A DNA stretch of 9,345 nt, taken from NCBI GenBank assembly GCA_947486475.1, contig CANKTR010000029.1, positions 1 to 9,345 of the forward strand. The letters run 5' to 3'. The position numbers and the translations under genes were made by a program. The notes below the pieces were generated by a model, which was not told the DNA's origin, did no database searches, and worked only from the letters and a program-made list of their open reading frames with translations. The number at the start of each line of letters is the position of its first letter. Positions within the stretch are counted from its first letter, which is position 1. Origin of the DNA: Microbacteriaceae bacterium. GTDB lineage: Bacteria; Actinomycetota; Actinomycetes; Actinomycetales; Microbacteriaceae. Below, piece after piece: positions 1 through 6,903 of this stretch.

Positions 1-1118
1 ACGGGGATTCCCGCCGCGGCACAGATGATTTGGTCGTCTTCACCGTAGGCGGGTGCTTGGTGGACAATTCCGGTGCCTTCACCGGTCGCGACGTAGTCGG
101 CGACGAGGATCTGCCACGCGTTGTCCATACCCTCGGCGTCGGCGTAGTAATCCCAGAGGCGCGTGTAGGTGATTCCACCGAGGGCAGCACCGCTGTGCGT
201 CGCGGTGACGGCGGACGTGGCCGACTCCGCATCGTCGTAACCGAGTTCCTTGGCGTACGACGCGACCGTGTCGGCGGCGAGCAGGAAGTTTTCGCCGGCG
301 GCGGCGGCTCCGTTGGGACCAGCTGGCAGGACGGCATAGGAAATAGTCGGACCGACCGCGAGCGCCGCGTTCGTCGGCAAAGTCCACGGTGTTGTCGTCC
401 ACGCGAGTGCGTTGACCCCGACGAGTCCGAATTCGTGGGCTTTCGCACCGGTCAGAGGGAACGTGACGGTCACGGACTGGTCTTGGCGCGACTTGTAGAC
501 GTCGTCGTCCATGCGCAGTTCGTGGTTCGACAGCGGGGTCTGGTCGCGCCAGCAGTAGGGCAGGACGCGGTACCCCTCATAGGCGAGCCCCTTGTCGTGA
601 AGTTGCTTGAACGCCCAAATGACGCTCTCCATGAACGTGATGTCGAGGGTCTTGTAGTCGTTTTCGAAGTCAACCCAGCGCGCCTGACGTGTGACGTACT
701 CTTCCCACTCCTTGGTGTATTTGAGAACCGATTCTTTCGCGACCGCGTTGAAGGCGGCGAGGCCCATCTCTTCGATCTGGGATTTGTCGGTGATTCCGAG
801 CTGGCGTTCGGCCTCGAGTTCGGCGGGAAGGCCGTGCGTGTCCCACCCGAATCGGCGGTGAACCTGCTTGCCGCGCATCGTTTGATAGCGGGGGAAGAGG
901 TCTTTGGCGTACCCGGTCAGAAGGTGACCGTAGTGCGGAAGCCCGTTGGCGAAGGGCGGGCCGTCATAGAACACCCATTCGTCGCATCCTTCGCGGTTCG
1001 AAATCGATTTGCGGAACGTGTCGTTGGTCGCCCAATACGCAAGAACCTCGTGCTCGATTGCGGGGAACGACGGGGACGGCTGAACACCAGTCGTATCGCG
1101 GTGGCGGGGGTAGGTCAT
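1..1118 (-). CDS. ileS: Isoleucyl-tRNA synthetase, N-terminal part (cut by window edge)
   Basis: Class I isoleucine-tRNA ligase, which charges tRNA-Ile in the cytoplasm. The frame reads from ATG at 1118 down to base 3 without a stop, about 372 residues, so the C-terminal two thirds (including KMSKS and the anticodon-binding domain) lie outside the window. Visible features are the ATP-binding signature [14 protein letters not shown] (residues 52-65), followed by a [14 protein letters not shown] block and, later, the CP1 editing-domain motif [10 protein letters not shown]. The GLPHYGH form of the HIGH box is typical of the eukaryote-like IleRS2 type; by family knowledge that type is often mupirocin-tolerant, which is inference here. 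There is no ribosome binding site before the ATG. A TAGAAT box ends 8 nt upstream, so the mRNA is probably leaderless. The 57-bp gap to divergent tspO is too short for a T-box leader. Identity is very secure. Confidence 0.97.
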   Translation of the reverse strand, partial: MTYPRHRDTTGVQPSPSFPAIEHEVLAYWATNDTFRKSISNREGCDEWVFYDGPPFANGLPHYGHLLTGYAKDLFPRYQTMRGKQVHRRFGWDTHGLPAELEAERQLGITDKSQIEEMGLAAFNAVAKESVLKYTKEWEEYVTRQARWVDFENDYKTLDITFMESVIWAFKQLHDKGLAYEGYRVLPYCWRDQTPLSNHELRMDDDVYKSRQDQSVTVTFPLTGAKAHEFGLVGVNALAWTTTPWTLPTNAALAVGPTISYAVLPAGPNGAAAAGENFLLAADTVASYAKELGYDDAESATSAVTATHSGAALGGITYTRLWDYYADAEGMDNAWQILVADYVATGEGTGIVHQAPAYGEDDQIICAAAGIP

Positions 1119-1126
1119 GGGTCTCA

Positions 1127-1132
1127 ATTCTA
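1127..1132 (-). promoter_or_regulatory. -10 box (TAGAAT) of ileS, leaderless start
   Basis: On the minus strand TAGAAT (1132 to 1127) fits the actinobacterial TANNNT -10 consensus. Eight bases separate it from the ileS ATG at 1118, so transcription would begin within about two bases of the A of the ATG. No clear -35 is seen at 16-19 bp. The absence of any purine-rich ribosome binding site supports leaderless translation. Confidence 0.55.
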
Positions 1133-1134
1133 TG

Positions 1135-1160
1135 TGAGCCGCAGGGGTAGTCTGGGCTCA
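1135..1160. repeat. Inverted repeat TGAGCC-N14-GGCTCA between ileS and tspO
   Basis: Perfect 6-bp arms at 1135-1140 and 1155-1160. It lies between the two divergent start codons, next to the ileS -10 box and across a possible tspO -10 (TAGTCT, 1148-1153). It could be an operator or a chance palindrome; six-base arms are weak evidence. Confidence 0.3.
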
Positions 1161-1165
1161 ATCCG

Positions 1166-1171
1166 AAGGAG
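1166..1171 (+). promoter_or_regulatory. Ribosome binding site of tspO (AAGGAG)
   Basis: AAGGAG sits 4 nt before ATG 1176. It fixes the tspO start, because the frame remains open far upstream through the ileS antisense strand. Confidence 0.8.
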
Positions 1172-1175
1172 CATC

Positions 1176-1694
1176 ATGGCCGCAAAATCCTCTACATCGT
1201 CCACTCGACCCCGTCAAGGACTTGCGTTGGCCATCAGCATCGCCGTTCCATTCATCATCGGCGGACTTGGAGCACTGTCAACCGCCGGCAACGTCGACGG
1301 CTGGTACGCCGACGCCAACACGGCACCATGGACCCCGCCAAACTGGGTGTTCGGTCCCGTGTGGTCGGTTTTGTACGTGTTAATTGGTGTGTCGTTCTGG
1401 CGCGCGTGGCGTATGCCGTCGAGCCCCGCCCGCACCGCCGGCATTCGACTGTTCATCTGGCAGTTGGCCCTCAACGCCATCTGGACGCCCATTTTCTTCG
1501 CCGGATTCCCGCTCATCGGGCCCATCGCCTTCTGGCTCGGGGTCGTTATCATCCTCGTGATGGACGTCCTCGTCTGGATGACGATTGTGAAATTCAAGGA
1601 CGTCGACATCTGGTCGGCCCGCTTGCTCATCCCCTACGAAGCGTGGCTGTTCATCGCGTCGACGCTGAACATCTATCTCGCGCTCTTCAACTAG
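1176..1694 (+). CDS. tspO: TspO/MBR family tryptophan-rich sensory protein
   Basis: A 172-aa integral membrane protein of the TspO/peripheral benzodiazepine receptor family. Members bind porphyrins and related ligands and take part in stress and tetrapyrrole-related signalling; the ligand here is not known. It shows the family pattern: hydrophobic helix 1 (about 15-37), the signature PWTPPNWVFGPVWSVLY (51-67), helix 3 with N100-x2-W103 and FF (107-108), helix 4 (about 113-135), and the closing block LIPYEAWLFIASTLN (151-165). That gives five predicted helices and the normal family length. The start is ATG 1176, with AAGGAG at 1166-1171 and a 4-nt spacer. The same frame stays open upstream to base 30, but that stretch is the antisense of ileS and is not part of this gene. 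It is divergent from ileS and ends 30 bp before the convergent surface-protein gene. Confidence 0.95.
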   Translation: MAAKSSTSSTRPRQGLALAISIAVPFIIGGLGALSTAGNVDGWYADANTAPWTPPNWVFGPVWSVLYVLIGVSFWRAWRMPSSPARTAGIRLFIWQLALNAIWTPIFFAGFPLIGPIAFWLGVVIILVMDVLVWMTIVKFKDVDIWSARLLIPYEAWLFIASTLNIYLALFN

Positions 1695-1724
1695 AACCCC
1701 CGCGCGACACGGCGGTGCGATTCG

Positions 1725-2819
1725 TTACGCCCGATAACGACGCCGAACAGCTACCGCAATCAATGACGCCACCAGACCGATCGCCAACAAACCGGAAGCA
1801 CCCGAGTCCGCGCCGGTATTCGCGAGATCTTCATCCGTTGTCGGCGGTGCGGGCTCCCAATTGACAACGAGGGTTCGATCGCTGATGCCGGCAAAAACGA
1901 ACGCATCGGATTCGAGTTCGGTGTCGGACGCCGCATCGGCAATGGCGATGCCGGTCCCCTCTTGCCAGCCGGTCATGCCCGGGTCGTTGTCCACGCTCCC
2001 ATCAACGAAATAGACCTTGCCAAGAACGACGTATTCAACGGTTTCCCCTGGCGCAAGGACGGGCACGCGGTAGAACAGTTGTGCGAGACCTCCTCCGAGA
2101 CCATGGCCGCCCGACGACCATGTGTTTTCGGAGATGTCTGCGAGGGGCGAAATTGAACCGGCTTGACCAACCGCATATTTGGCGACATACGTTGTCGTGC
2201 TGCCAATACGGTCATCGGTCACCCACACATAGTTGTCGGCGTCGGTGACGACATTTGTGACTGATCCGTAGTCGACCGCGTAATCACCAATGAGGCCGTC
2301 GGTGTCGGTGTAACTCACGCTGGTGTTGTCATCTTGGTATGTGTCAAAGGCAAGCCTGAGGATCTGTCCCTTTACTTTCGCGTCATCCATGTTGGTGATG
2401 GTGTATCGCATCCGAACCGCTTCGCCGGCTGCGAAGAAGCGCAATTCGGTGACAAGTGACAGCACCCCATCACCATGGTCAATCGATTGAGTGGCGCAGG
2501 TAAGCACCAAATCACCGCCATCGGCAGTCAGATCCGCGGGGTTTGAACATTGCGCATCAGTTTGCCCGTTGGGGCTATAGAGGGTTGCCTGCGTGCTGTC
2601 CCACGTTCGCCGGGTGTAATCGTTGTTAATCGGACCCCTCAGGTAGAGAGGGTTCGAAACATTGAATATCCAATGGTTGTTGTCGGGTCCGACATAGACA
2701 TCAGTACCAGGCACATACGATGCGGCGTGCGCGGGTGCGACCGCGAGAAGCGCTCCTAATGTTGCAACCACCGCACCACGCAGAATCTGACCAGTGAGCT
2801 TCACGTGTTTTCCAATCAC
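1725..2819 (-). CDS. Secreted LAxTG-anchored surface protein, unknown family
   Basis: A 364-aa exported protein of a family I do not recognise. Residues 1-32 form a signal peptide: basic start, hydrophobic VVATLGALLAVAPAHA, likely cleavage after AHA. The middle (33-325) is rich in Asp, Thr, Val, Tyr and Gly with alternating beta-strand character, and has two cysteines only (C91, C108) that could form a disulfide. The C-terminus is a full cell-wall sorting signal: LANTG (332-336), a hydrophobic helix (343-357) and the basic tail RRRYRA. LAxTG is the motif of class E sortases common in high-GC actinobacteria, so the mature protein is probably linked to peptidoglycan. No sortase gene lies in the window. 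The start given is GTG 2819, which has no clear ribosome binding site. GTG 2804 (359 aa), preceded by TTGGA, is an equally good choice and keeps the signal peptide. The gene is somewhat lower in GC than the synthetase genes around it. Adhesin, enzyme or structural roles cannot be told apart. Confidence 0.9.
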   Translation of the reverse strand: MIGKHVKLTGQILRGAVVATLGALLAVAPAHAASYVPGTDVYVGPDNNHWIFNVSNPLYLRGPINNDYTRRTWDSTQATLYSPNGQTDAQCSNPADLTADGGDLVLTCATQSIDHGDGVLSLVTELRFFAAGEAVRMRYTITNMDDAKVKGQILRLAFDTYQDDNTSVSYTDTDGLIGDYAVDYGSVTNVVTDADNYVWVTDDRIGSTTTYVAKYAVGQAGSISPLADISENTWSSGGHGLGGGLAQLFYRVPVLAPGETVEYVVLGKVYFVDGSVDNDPGMTGWQEGTGIAIADAASDTELESDAFVFAGISDRTLVVNWEPAPPTTDEDLANTGADSGASGLLAIGLVASLIAVAVRRRYRA

Positions 2820-2834
2820 AAAAGTAAGGGGCGT

Positions 2835-2861
2835 TAATTTGCGGAGACTATCAACAAATTA
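2835..2861. repeat. AT-rich inverted repeat TAATTTG-N13-CAAATTA, possible operator
   Basis: Perfect 7-bp arms at 2835-2841 and 2855-2861, extended by CG/CG pairing if T2834 is bulged. The dyad is centred at 2848 in the divergent region between the LAxTG gene and valS. The centre-to-centre distance of the arms is 20 bp, about two helical turns, as expected for a dimeric regulator. It lies upstream of both genes. Whether anything binds there is unknown. Confidence 0.35.
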
Positions 2862-2930
2862 CGAATGTGGCTGTTGTAGATTTGGCGTAGTCAAATGTGA
2901 GGCAGCCATACCCGCTGCCGCCGATAGTGA

Positions 2931-2936
2931 AAGAGG
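2931..2936 (+). promoter_or_regulatory. Ribosome binding site of valS (AAGAGG)
   Basis: AAGAGG lies 5 nt before GTG 2942 and favours that start over the in-frame GTG codons at 2897 and 2927, which lack such a site. A TANNNT box (TAGATT, 2877-2882) upstream may be the valS -10, but I see no convincing -35. Confidence 0.6.
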
Positions 2937-2941
2937 CTCCC

Positions 2942-5515
2942 GTGCCCCGCGAAATCCCCGACAAACCGGCCCTCGAAGGACTCGAAGCGACGTGGGGTGA
3001 GGTCTGGGAACGCGAGGGAACATACGCGTTCGATCGCGCGAAGGCCGTTTCACTCGGTAAAGACAGCGTGTTCGCGGTCGACACTCCCCCGCCTACCGCA
3101 TCGGGTTCCCTGCACATCGGTCACGTGTTTTCGTACACGCACATGGACCTCGCCGCCCGTTACCAACGCGCGCAAGGCAAGGTCATCTTTTATCCGATGG
3201 GGTGGGACGACAACGGTCTTCCGACCGAACGCCGGGTTCAGAACTATTACGGCGTCCGGTGCGACCCGACGTTGCCCTACGACCCGTCGTTCACACCGCC
3301 TCTCGAAGGTGGCGACAACGCGTCGACGAAAGCCGCCGACCAGGTGCCGATTTCGCGCCGCAACTTCGTCGAACTGTGTGAACAACTGACGGTGGAGGAC
3401 GAGAAGAAGTTCGAGGAATTGTGGCGCACGCTCGGTCTGTCCGTGGACTGGTCGCAGACGTACCGCACGATTTCGGACGAGTCACAACGAACCGCTCAGC
3501 GTGCGTTCCTGCGAAACCTCGCCCGTGGCGAGGCGTACCAGGCCGACGCTCCGACGTTGTGGGACATCACGTTCCGCACGGCGGTCGCGCAGGCCGAGCT
3601 CGAGGACAAAGAAGTTCCCGGCGCCTACCACCGCATCTCGTTCCACACGCCGGACGGCGGCACGATCGACATCGAGACAACCCGCCCCGAAATGATCCCC
3701 GCGTGTGTGGCCCTCGTCGCCAACCCCGAAGACGAGCGCTACAAGCCGTACTTCGGCACGACCGTTCGCACGCCGCTGTTCGGCGTCGAGGTCCCCGTCC
3801 TTGCGCACCCGCTCGCCCAGATTGACAAAGGAAGCGGCATCGCGATGATCTGTACGTTCGGTGACGTCACCGACGTCATCTGGTGGCGCGAACTGAGCCT
3901 TCCGACCCGCCCGATTCTGGGGTTCGATGGGCGAGTGATGAGTGAACCGCCCGCCGGAATCGATTCGGACGACCAGCGTGCGGTATACGCCGAACTCGCC
4001 GGCAAGACCGTATTCAGCGCCAAGGCACGAATCGTCGAGATGCTGCGGGAATCGGGCGAGATGATCGGCGACCCCAAGCCCATCACCCACCCCGTCAAGT
4101 TTTTTGAGAAGGGTGACAAGCCCCTCGAGATCGTCACAACCCGCCAGTGGTACATCCGCAACGGCGCCAAGGACGAAGACCTTCGCGCCAGGCTCATCGA
4201 GCGCGGCAAACAGGTCGACTTCCACCCCGATTTCATGCGGGTTCGTTACGACAACTGGGTCGGTGGGCTCAACGGCGACTGGTTGATTTCGCGCCAGCGG
4301 TTCTTCGGTGTGCCGATTCCCGTCTGGTACCCGCTCGACGGCGAGGGCAACCCCGTGTTCGACAAGCCGATTGTTCCGACCGAAGACCAATTGCCGGTCG
4401 ACCCGTCGTCGCAGCCCGCCCCGGGTTACACCGACGACCAGCGCGGCGTTGCCGGCGGTTTCATCGGCGAGGTCGACGTCATGGACACGTGGGCGACCTC
4501 GTCGCTCACCCCGCAGATCGCGGGAAAGTGGGGCGAGGACGACGAACTATGGAACCTCGTCTTCCCGTATTCACTTCGGTCACAGGGCCAAGACATCATC
4601 CGCACCTGGTTGTTCTCAACCGTCCTGCGCGCCGAACTCGAACACGGCGTTGCGCCCTGGGAACACGCCGGAATCTCTGGATTCATCGTCGACCCCGACC
4701 GAAAGAAGATGTCGAAGTCGAAGGGCAACGTTGTGACCCCGCAGGGGATGCTCGACGAGCACGGCTCGGACGCGGTTCGCTACTGGGCTGCATCGAGCCG
4801 ACTCGGCACGGACGCAGCGTTCGACCCCGAGAACCCCAAGCAGATCAAGATTGGTCGGCGACTTGCCATCAAGGTCTTGAACGCGGCAAAGTTCGTCTAT
4901 TCGTTCCCGCACACCGAGGGTGCACCGATCACCGAGCCGATCGACATCGACCTGTTGCGGCGCCTCGCCGACGTCGTTCGCATCGCGACCGAGTCGTACG
5001 ACAAATTCGACCACGCCCGCGCGCTCGAAGTGACGGAACAGTTCTTCTGGACTTTCACCGACGACTACCTCGAGCTCGTCAAGGAACGCGCCTATCGCGA
5101 CGAGGTTTCGCCAGAGCAAGCGTCGGCTGTTGCCGCACTGCGTCTCGCGATCGACGTCTTCCTTCGACTGCTAGCACCCGTCATCCCGTTTGCGACGGAA
5201 GAGGTCTGGCGCTGGACGCACGACGGCTCGATTCACATCGCGCCATGGCCGACCGTCGCGGAAATCCCGTTCGAGGGACCCAGCTCGGGACTTCTCGATT
5301 TGTGTGGGGCAGCCCTCGTCGGAATTCGCGGAGCCAAGACCGACGCGAAGGCGTCGCAAAAGACCGTTGTCACCAACGCAACTGTCACGGGCCCGGCAAT
5401 TCTCGCGGAAGCCAAGTCCGACCTCGCTGCGGTTGGACGAATCATGAACCTCACGCTCGTCGAATCGACCGAGGTTGCCGTTACCGCCATCAAACTCGAG
5501 GACTCTGCCGAATAG
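2942..5515 (+). CDS. valS: Valyl-tRNA synthetase (actinobacterial alternative type)
   Basis: Class I valine-tRNA ligase. From GTG 2942 it is 857 aa and begins VPREIPDKPALEGLEATW, matching the usual N-terminus of the family; an upstream in-frame GTG at 2897 would add 15 residues of unlikely sequence. The ATP site shows DTPPPTASGSLHIGHVFSYTH (HIGH at 58-61) and KMSKSKGN (from residue 589). The CP1 editing domain has ETTRPE. The block that reads as TPAHD in standard ValRS is ICTFGDVTD here, a form I associate with the alternative ValS found in Micrococcales and relatives. The C-terminus is short and lacks an obvious long coiled-coil arm. Both ileS and valS, which are paralogues, lie within 2 kb here but on opposite strands. 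The gene is followed after 34 bp by the GNAT gene on the same strand. Confidence 0.97.
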   Translation: MPREIPDKPALEGLEATWGEVWEREGTYAFDRAKAVSLGKDSVFAVDTPPPTASGSLHIGHVFSYTHMDLAARYQRAQGKVIFYPMGWDDNGLPTERRVQNYYGVRCDPTLPYDPSFTPPLEGGDNASTKAADQVPISRRNFVELCEQLTVEDEKKFEELWRTLGLSVDWSQTYRTISDESQRTAQRAFLRNLARGEAYQADAPTLWDITFRTAVAQAELEDKEVPGAYHRISFHTPDGGTIDIETTRPEMIPACVALVANPEDERYKPYFGTTVRTPLFGVEVPVLAHPLAQIDKGSGIAMICTFGDVTDVIWWRELSLPTRPILGFDGRVMSEPPAGIDSDDQRAVYAELAGKTVFSAKARIVEMLRESGEMIGDPKPITHPVKFFEKGDKPLEIVTTRQWYIRNGAKDEDLRARLIERGKQVDFHPDFMRVRYDNWVGGLNGDWLISRQRFFGVPIPVWYPLDGEGNPVFDKPIVPTEDQLPVDPSSQPAPGYTDDQRGVAGGFIGEVDVMDTWATSSLTPQIAGKWGEDDELWNLVFPYSLRSQGQDIIRTWLFSTVLRAELEHGVAPWEHAGISGFIVDPDRKKMSKSKGNVVTPQGMLDEHGSDAVRYWAASSRLGTDAAFDPENPKQIKIGRRLAIKVLNAAKFVYSFPHTEGAPITEPIDIDLLRRLADVVRIATESYDKFDHARALEVTEQFFWTFTDDYLELVKERAYRDEVSPEQASAVAALRLAIDVFLRLLAPVIPFATEEVWRWTHDGSIHIAPWPTVAEIPFEGPSSGLLDLCGAALVGIRGAKTDAKASQKTVVTNATVTGPAILAEAKSDLAAVGRIMNLTLVESTEVAVTAIKLEDSAE

Positions 5516-5543
5516 TTGACCGCGATGATCAGAGGACTACAGT
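5516..5543 (+). promoter_or_regulatory. Promoter of the GNAT gene (TTGACC-N16-TACAGT), leaderless
   Basis: TTGACC (5516-5521) starts directly after the valS stop, and TACAGT (5538-5543) follows after 16 bp. Seven bases downstream of the -10 is A5550, the first base of the GNAT ATG. The whole promoter fits in the 34-bp gap and predicts a leaderless transcript. The only purine-rich stretch (AGAGGA, 5531-5536) is 13 nt from the ATG, too far for a normal ribosome binding site. Confidence 0.65.
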
Positions 5544-5549
5544 GACACC

Positions 5550-5993
5550 ATGACCGTTACCGTTCGACCAATCAACGCGCGCGACGAAACCATCTGGCGA
5601 GAACTATTCGTTGCCTATGGGGTCTTTTACGAAACTGCCTTCGCCGAACCGCAAATCTCGACCGTGTGGTCGTGGCTGATGGACCCTGGCCACCCGACCA
5701 AGGCGTGGGTCGCCGAGATCGACGGCGGCGTTGTCGGATTCGGACACATGCGCACACACTGGGACACGCTCACGGGCGGCCCAGCCTGGTTCCTCGACGA
5801 CCTGTACACGTCGTCCGCGGCTCGCGGTCATGGCGCTGGAACACACATCATCAACGCCCTGCGGGCTCATGCCGACGCGAATGGCGGTGGAACCATCTCG
5901 TGGATCACGGCCGACGACAACGTCACCGCCCGGAGCGTGTACGACAAGCTCGCGACCCGTCAAACCTGGGTGACGTACGAGATGGGGAGTTAG
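5550..5993 (+). CDS. GNAT-family N-acetyltransferase
   Basis: A 147-aa cytoplasmic acetyltransferase of the GNAT superfamily, which transfers acetyl from acetyl-CoA to an amine; the substrate is not predictable. Motif A is visible as the beta-strand WFLDDLYTSS (80-89) followed by the pyrophosphate-binding loop R92-G-H-G-A-G97 and the helix THIINALRAHA. Motif B follows as the strand ISWITADDN with N124, then helix SVYDKLA (129-135), as in many GNATs. The length is a complete single domain. The start is ATG 5550 with no ribosome binding site, consistent with the promoter mapped just upstream. It could also be co-transcribed with valS. Its TAG stop (5991-5993) overlaps the TAA stop of the convergent exonuclease (5990-5992) and lies inside the left copy of a 15-bp direct repeat. 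Confidence 0.92.
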   Translation: MTVTVRPINARDETIWRELFVAYGVFYETAFAEPQISTVWSWLMDPGHPTKAWVAEIDGGVVGFGHMRTHWDTLTGGPAWFLDDLYTSSAARGHGAGTHIINALRAHADANGGGTISWITADDNVTARSVYDKLATRQTWVTYEMGS

Positions 5994-5998
5994 GCCGA
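5984..5998. repeat. Left copy of 15-bp direct repeat GGGGAGTTAGGCCGA
   Basis: Identical to 7008-7022. This copy contains the GNAT stop codon (plus strand) and, on the minus strand, the last codons of the exonuclease (TCG GCC TAA, Ser-Ala-stop). Bases on either side differ from the other copy. It marks the left edge of a low-GC segment. Confidence 0.9.
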
Positions 5999-6715
5999 AG
6001 AGATTGTCCTGCGGTCGATTCCCGCATCGCCCAAAACTCGCTTCAAAACCTCTGCACAGCACCATGCATCAAAACGCGCGTCGTGCGCCCGACCGTAAGG
6101 TGCTCCTGCGGTGTCAATCGCAAGGTGCTCCACCAAGGTCATAAGTTTAAAGTTCTTTGCACCGCGAACGTGCTGTCGAGCCAAAGCAAGTGTGTCCACA
6201 ACCTTTGCGAACTTTGGTGCAAAAACGGGGGATTGAAAAAACTCTGATTCGAGAAACTTGATGTCAAAATCGGAATTATGCGCAACGAGAACTTTGCCCT
6301 CAAGCAATTTCGCAAATTTCGCCGCCATTGAGCCGAAACCAGGCGCAAACCTGACCATCTCTCTCGTAATCCCGTGTATGTCAGTCCGGCCAACATCGCG
6401 ACGTGGATTAAGCAAAGTCGAGAAATCAGTGACGAATTCCAAATTCTCGTCCAAAAGAACGAAAGCAACCTGAATGACTCGATCACCATCTTCGGGGTAA
6501 AGTCCCGTTGTCTCCGTGTCAAAAACGACGACTTTCGCTCTTTCGCCAGCAATCTCTATAACTGAGTCTAGGTTTTCGCGTACCTTCCTGTCCCTGAGTA
6601 ATAGAAAAATGAGGAGTCCCACGCCGATTACGACCGAAATGACAAACAGGGGCAAAAAGCTTTGCGAAACAAAAGGGAGAAGGACCGGGCCAAGTACCAG
6701 AACTAAGATCCGCAC
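5990..6715 (-). CDS. Membrane-anchored DnaQ-like DEDDh 3'-5' exonuclease
   Basis: A 241-aa protein of the DnaQ/RNase T superfamily, two-metal-ion exonucleases that act on 3' ends of DNA or RNA. ExoI is VVFDTETTGL (D66, E68), ExoII is VAHNSDFDIKF (D151), and ExoIII is HDARFDAW (H211, D216). All catalytic residues of the DEDDh type are present. Before the domain, residues 1-40 hold one or two hydrophobic segments (about 3-15 and 21-40) followed by the basic RDRKVREN, which suggests membrane anchoring with the nuclease in the cytoplasm. The start is uncertain. GTG 6715 is the first possible start in frame but has no ribosome binding site. A strong site with ATG 6747 opens a different frame that overlaps this start. 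The gene and its upstream region are about 50% G+C, against about 65% in sampled lines of valS and clpX, and it sits between 15-bp direct repeats. It is not the replicative DnaQ/epsilon gene by context. Substrate and role are unknown. Confidence 0.9.
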   Translation of the reverse strand: MRILVLVLGPVLLPFVSQSFLPLFVISVVIGVGLLIFLLLRDRKVRENLDSVIEIAGERAKVVVFDTETTGLYPEDGDRVIQVAFVLLDENLEFVTDFSTLLNPRRDVGRTDIHGITREMVRFAPGFGSMAAKFAKLLEGKVLVAHNSDFDIKFLESEFFQSPVFAPKFAKVVDTLALARQHVRGAKNFKLMTLVEHLAIDTAGAPYGRAHDARFDAWCCAEVLKRVLGDAGIDRRTISSA

Positions 6716-6747
6716 CCGATTGGATTGATTCGTGAAGATTTAGCCAT
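6703..6747 (-). CDS. Small ORF overlapping the exonuclease start: leader peptide or frameshifted N-terminus
   Basis: On the minus strand AAGGAG (6758-6753) stands 5 nt before ATG 6747, the best ribosome binding site in this cassette. The ORF encodes MAKSSRINPIGCGS and stops at 6705-6703, 13 bases inside the exonuclease reading frame that begins at GTG 6715. Two readings fit. It may be a leader peptide giving translational coupling. Alternatively, one G is missing from GGG at 6717-6715: with an extra G, the frame would continue as MAKSSRINPIG-VRILVLVLG, a basic N-terminus leading straight into the hydrophobic segment. I slightly favour the second reading, as a genuine indel or a sequencing error. 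Confidence 0.5.
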   Translation of the reverse strand: MAKSSRINPIGCGS

Positions 6748-6752
6748 TTGTA

Positions 6753-6758
6753 CTCCTT
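6753..6758 (-). promoter_or_regulatory. Ribosome binding site AAGGAG upstream of the exonuclease
   Basis: It is correctly spaced (5 nt) for ATG 6747 and 37 nt from the annotated exonuclease GTG. It is the main reason to doubt the GTG start. Confidence 0.75.
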
Positions 6759-6775
6759 GCTTAGCGATTTGTCGC

Positions 6776-6781
6776 AATCTA
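6776..6781 (-). promoter_or_regulatory. Possible -10 box (TAGATT) of the exonuclease gene
   Basis: TAGATT on the minus strand (6781 to 6776) fits TANNNT and would start transcription near 6769, about 11 nt before the ribosome binding site. No good -35 is visible, so the call is tentative. It would give the exonuclease its own promoter, independent of clpX. Confidence 0.35.
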
Positions 6782-6903
6782 CAGACTGGCACGGACAAAT
6801 TGCCGATCATTACGCGTGGGCAACTTTTAGGGCGTCAGAATCGCAAGACTATTCGTGGCTTCGCAGGTTACCCGGACCTCATCGAATCCGCTGGTTAAAA
6901 TGA

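Noticed and set aside
30..1175. Long plus-strand open frame running into tspO, which would make a 554-aa fusion protein
   Set aside because: The first 380 residues are the antisense of ileS and have no recognisable protein character. tspO has its own ribosome binding site and ATG at 1176.
2897..2941. Upstream GTG start of valS adding 15 residues
   Set aside because: It has no ribosome binding site and a Pro-rich sequence unlike the family. AAGAGG is placed for GTG 2942, where the family-like sequence begins.
3482..4390. 302-aa minus-strand open frame inside valS
   Set aside because: It is a shadow frame of a strongly coding, GC-biased valS sequence, with no motifs or ribosome binding site of its own.
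6880..6889. T-arm-like CATCGAATCC suggesting a tRNA or tmRNA end near the cassette edge
   Set aside because: No acceptor stem, D arm or anticodon arm could be paired around it, and the T-loop consensus is not met.
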